NCBI RefSeq assembly: GCF_011008945.1
Contig: NZ_WYCT01000021.1
Coordinates: forward strand, 1 to 42,584
DNA from: Streptomyces harenosi
GTDB taxonomy: Bacteria > Actinomycetota > Actinomycetes > Streptomycetales > Streptomycetaceae
Direction: 5' to 3'
DNA: 42,584 nt
This document shows positions 41,890 to 42,584 of the stretch, piece after piece (the stretch's first letter is position 1; the number at the start of each line of letters is the position of its first letter). A model generated the notes under the pieces. That model saw only the letters and a list, made by a program, of their open reading frames with translations, was not told the DNA's origin and made no database searches. The translations under genes were made by a program, and so were the position numbers.

Positions 41890-42584
41890 ATGACGGTTGG
41901 GGTGAATCCCGCCGCGCCGCGGGAGTTCGCGCGCTGCCTCGCGGGTCTGCTGGCCCGCCTGGACCAGGGCGGCGGCTGGTGCGGTGTGTTCTGGCGGCGC
42001 GATCCCGACGGTATGCGGGCCTGTCTGGAGGGCCGGCAGGTGCCGCCCTGGGACGTGGTCGAGGCGTTGTTCCAGGACCTCGCCGCGCAGGGCGGTGCCG
42101 GTGCCGTGGCGGCGGAGGCGTCCCGCGCCCGCGCGCTGCACGCCGCCGCGCTCGCCGCGCACGACGCGCTGCCGGGTGCCCGGGAGTTACTCGGGGAGGG
42201 GCTGGAGGCCATGCTGCGCGAGCAGCGCCGGGCCGCCGAACGGCGGGCCGACCTGCGGCGGCGGCTCGCCTCGGCCGCCACCCGCGAGCAGGCCGACGCC
42301 CTCCGTGCCGACCTGGCCTGGGCCGATGACGATCACGCGCGCGCGACCGCCCGGTGCGCCGAACTCCGGGCGCGCATCACCGAGTGGGAACGCCGCGCGT
42401 ACGGCGGCCACGGCCCCCGGGCGGCCGAAGCGCGGCCACCGGCCCCTGCCCCGGCGGAAGGGCACCCTGCCCCGACGGGAAGGCACTCCGCCCCGGCGGA
42501 AGGGCACCCTGCCCCGACGGAAGGGCACCCTGCCCCGACGGGAAGGTACTCCGCCCCGGCGGAAGGGCGCCCCGCCCCGGCGGA
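41890..42584 (+). CDS. TTA-containing coiled-coil protein with heptapeptide repeats (3' end missing)
   Basis: The gene runs off the right edge; 231 residues are visible. Residues about 10-60 look like a small helical domain (EFARCLAGLLARLDQGGGW, PPWDVVEALFQDLAAQ). Residues about 100-180 are Arg/Glu/Ala-rich with coiled-coil character (REQRRAAERRADLRRRLASA). From residue 188 there are at least six 7-residue repeats of the type PAEGHPA/PTGRHSA, encoded by 21-bp units at 42451-42576. Leu100 is encoded by TTA (42187-42189), the rare codon read by bldA tRNA, so translation may be developmentally timed. The ATG at 41890 follows GGGTGGGAG directly. The family is common in Streptomyces but, as far as I know, has no assigned function. 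Confidence 0.7.
   Translation, partial: MTVGVNPAAPREFARCLAGLLARLDQGGGWCGVFWRRDPDGMRACLEGRQVPPWDVVEALFQDLAAQGGAGAVAAEASRARALHAAALAAHDALPGARELLGEGLEAMLREQRRAAERRADLRRRLASAATREQADALRADLAWADDDHARATARCAELRARITEWERRAYGGHGPRAAEARPPAPAPAEGHPAPTGRHSAPAEGHPAPTEGHPAPTGRYSAPAEGRPAPA
42451..42576 (+). repeat. Six tandem 21-bp in-frame repeats
   Basis: Units start at 42451, 42472, 42493, 42514, 42535 and 42556, and a seventh begins at 42577 and is cut by the window edge. They encode alternating PAEGHPA, PTGRHSA, PTEGHPA, PTGRYSA and PAEGRPA. The variation is mostly at the same codon positions, consistent with unit duplication. Confidence 0.85.

Noticed and set aside
42451..42584. CRISPR-like array at the right edge
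   Set aside because: The 21-bp units are contiguous, without spacers, and stay in frame with a protein.

Overview
The window is chromosomal DNA from an actinomycete, almost certainly a Streptomyces. Evidence: very high GC throughout, strong GC bias at third codon positions, nearly complete avoidance of TTA codons (one in-frame TTA in an intact gene), DasR-type palindromes upstream of a secreted chitinase, many starts that look leaderless (a -10-like hexamer 6-7 bases before ATG), and typical gene families (LAL-type LuxR regulator, PcaL fusion, GlxA/AraC regulator, Xre protein beside a second methionine aminopeptidase). About 32 genes look intact or run off the edge. No tRNA, rRNA, CRISPR array, integrase or intact insertion sequence was seen.

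Layout. 1-8 kb: an uncharacterised helical protein, an alpha/beta hydrolase, an F420/LLM-type oxidoreductase, a secreted GH18 chitinase with a double operator, a GlxA-type regulator divergent from a DUF6010-like membrane protein, and a small secreted ricin-type lectin. 8.5-15.2 kb: a 1152-residue membrane NACHT NTPase ending in a WD40-like domain, an exported class C beta-lactamase-like serine hydrolase, and a divergent NmrA-type SDR/TetR pair with tandem palindromes between them. 15.4-20.8 kb: a tightly packed four-gene operon (unknown cytosolic protein, large membrane M48 protease, lipoprotein, membrane-anchored extracytoplasmic protein) closed by a strong terminator.

21-30.5 kb is the accessory-looking part. 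It has eroded IS21 (istB), Tn3 and IS110 transposase pieces, a truncated SDR gene, an Rrf2 regulator divergent from an NTF2/SnoaL-like gene with three phased copies of one operator between them, an aldehyde dehydrogenase, a 927-residue LuxR regulator, a haloperoxidase-like hydrolase with Cys in place of the nucleophilic Ser, and a YgiN/ABM-type monooxygenase. The aldehyde dehydrogenase and the hydrolase are each preceded by the same 166-bp leader, about 95% identical, running through the start codon. The two genes probably share control, and the 5.2 kb between the copies, including the LuxR gene, could be deleted by recombination.

30.5-42.6 kb looks like core chromosome: a PcaL-type fusion (enol-lactonase plus carboxymuconolactone decarboxylase) whose lactonase nucleophile position reads Ala, an MBL-fold hydrolase, exonuclease III, an exported SGNH hydrolase, a DUF6278-like protein, gamma-glutamyltransferase, a ClpC-type unfoldase, methionine aminopeptidase divergent from a small Xre regulator across about 33 bp, and a TTA-containing, coiled-coil, heptapeptide-repeat protein that runs off the right edge.

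The best leads for something undescribed are the 166-bp duplicated leader module, the three-operator Rrf2/NTF2 switch, the membrane NACHT-WD40 protein and the M48 operon. All functional links are inferred from sequence only.
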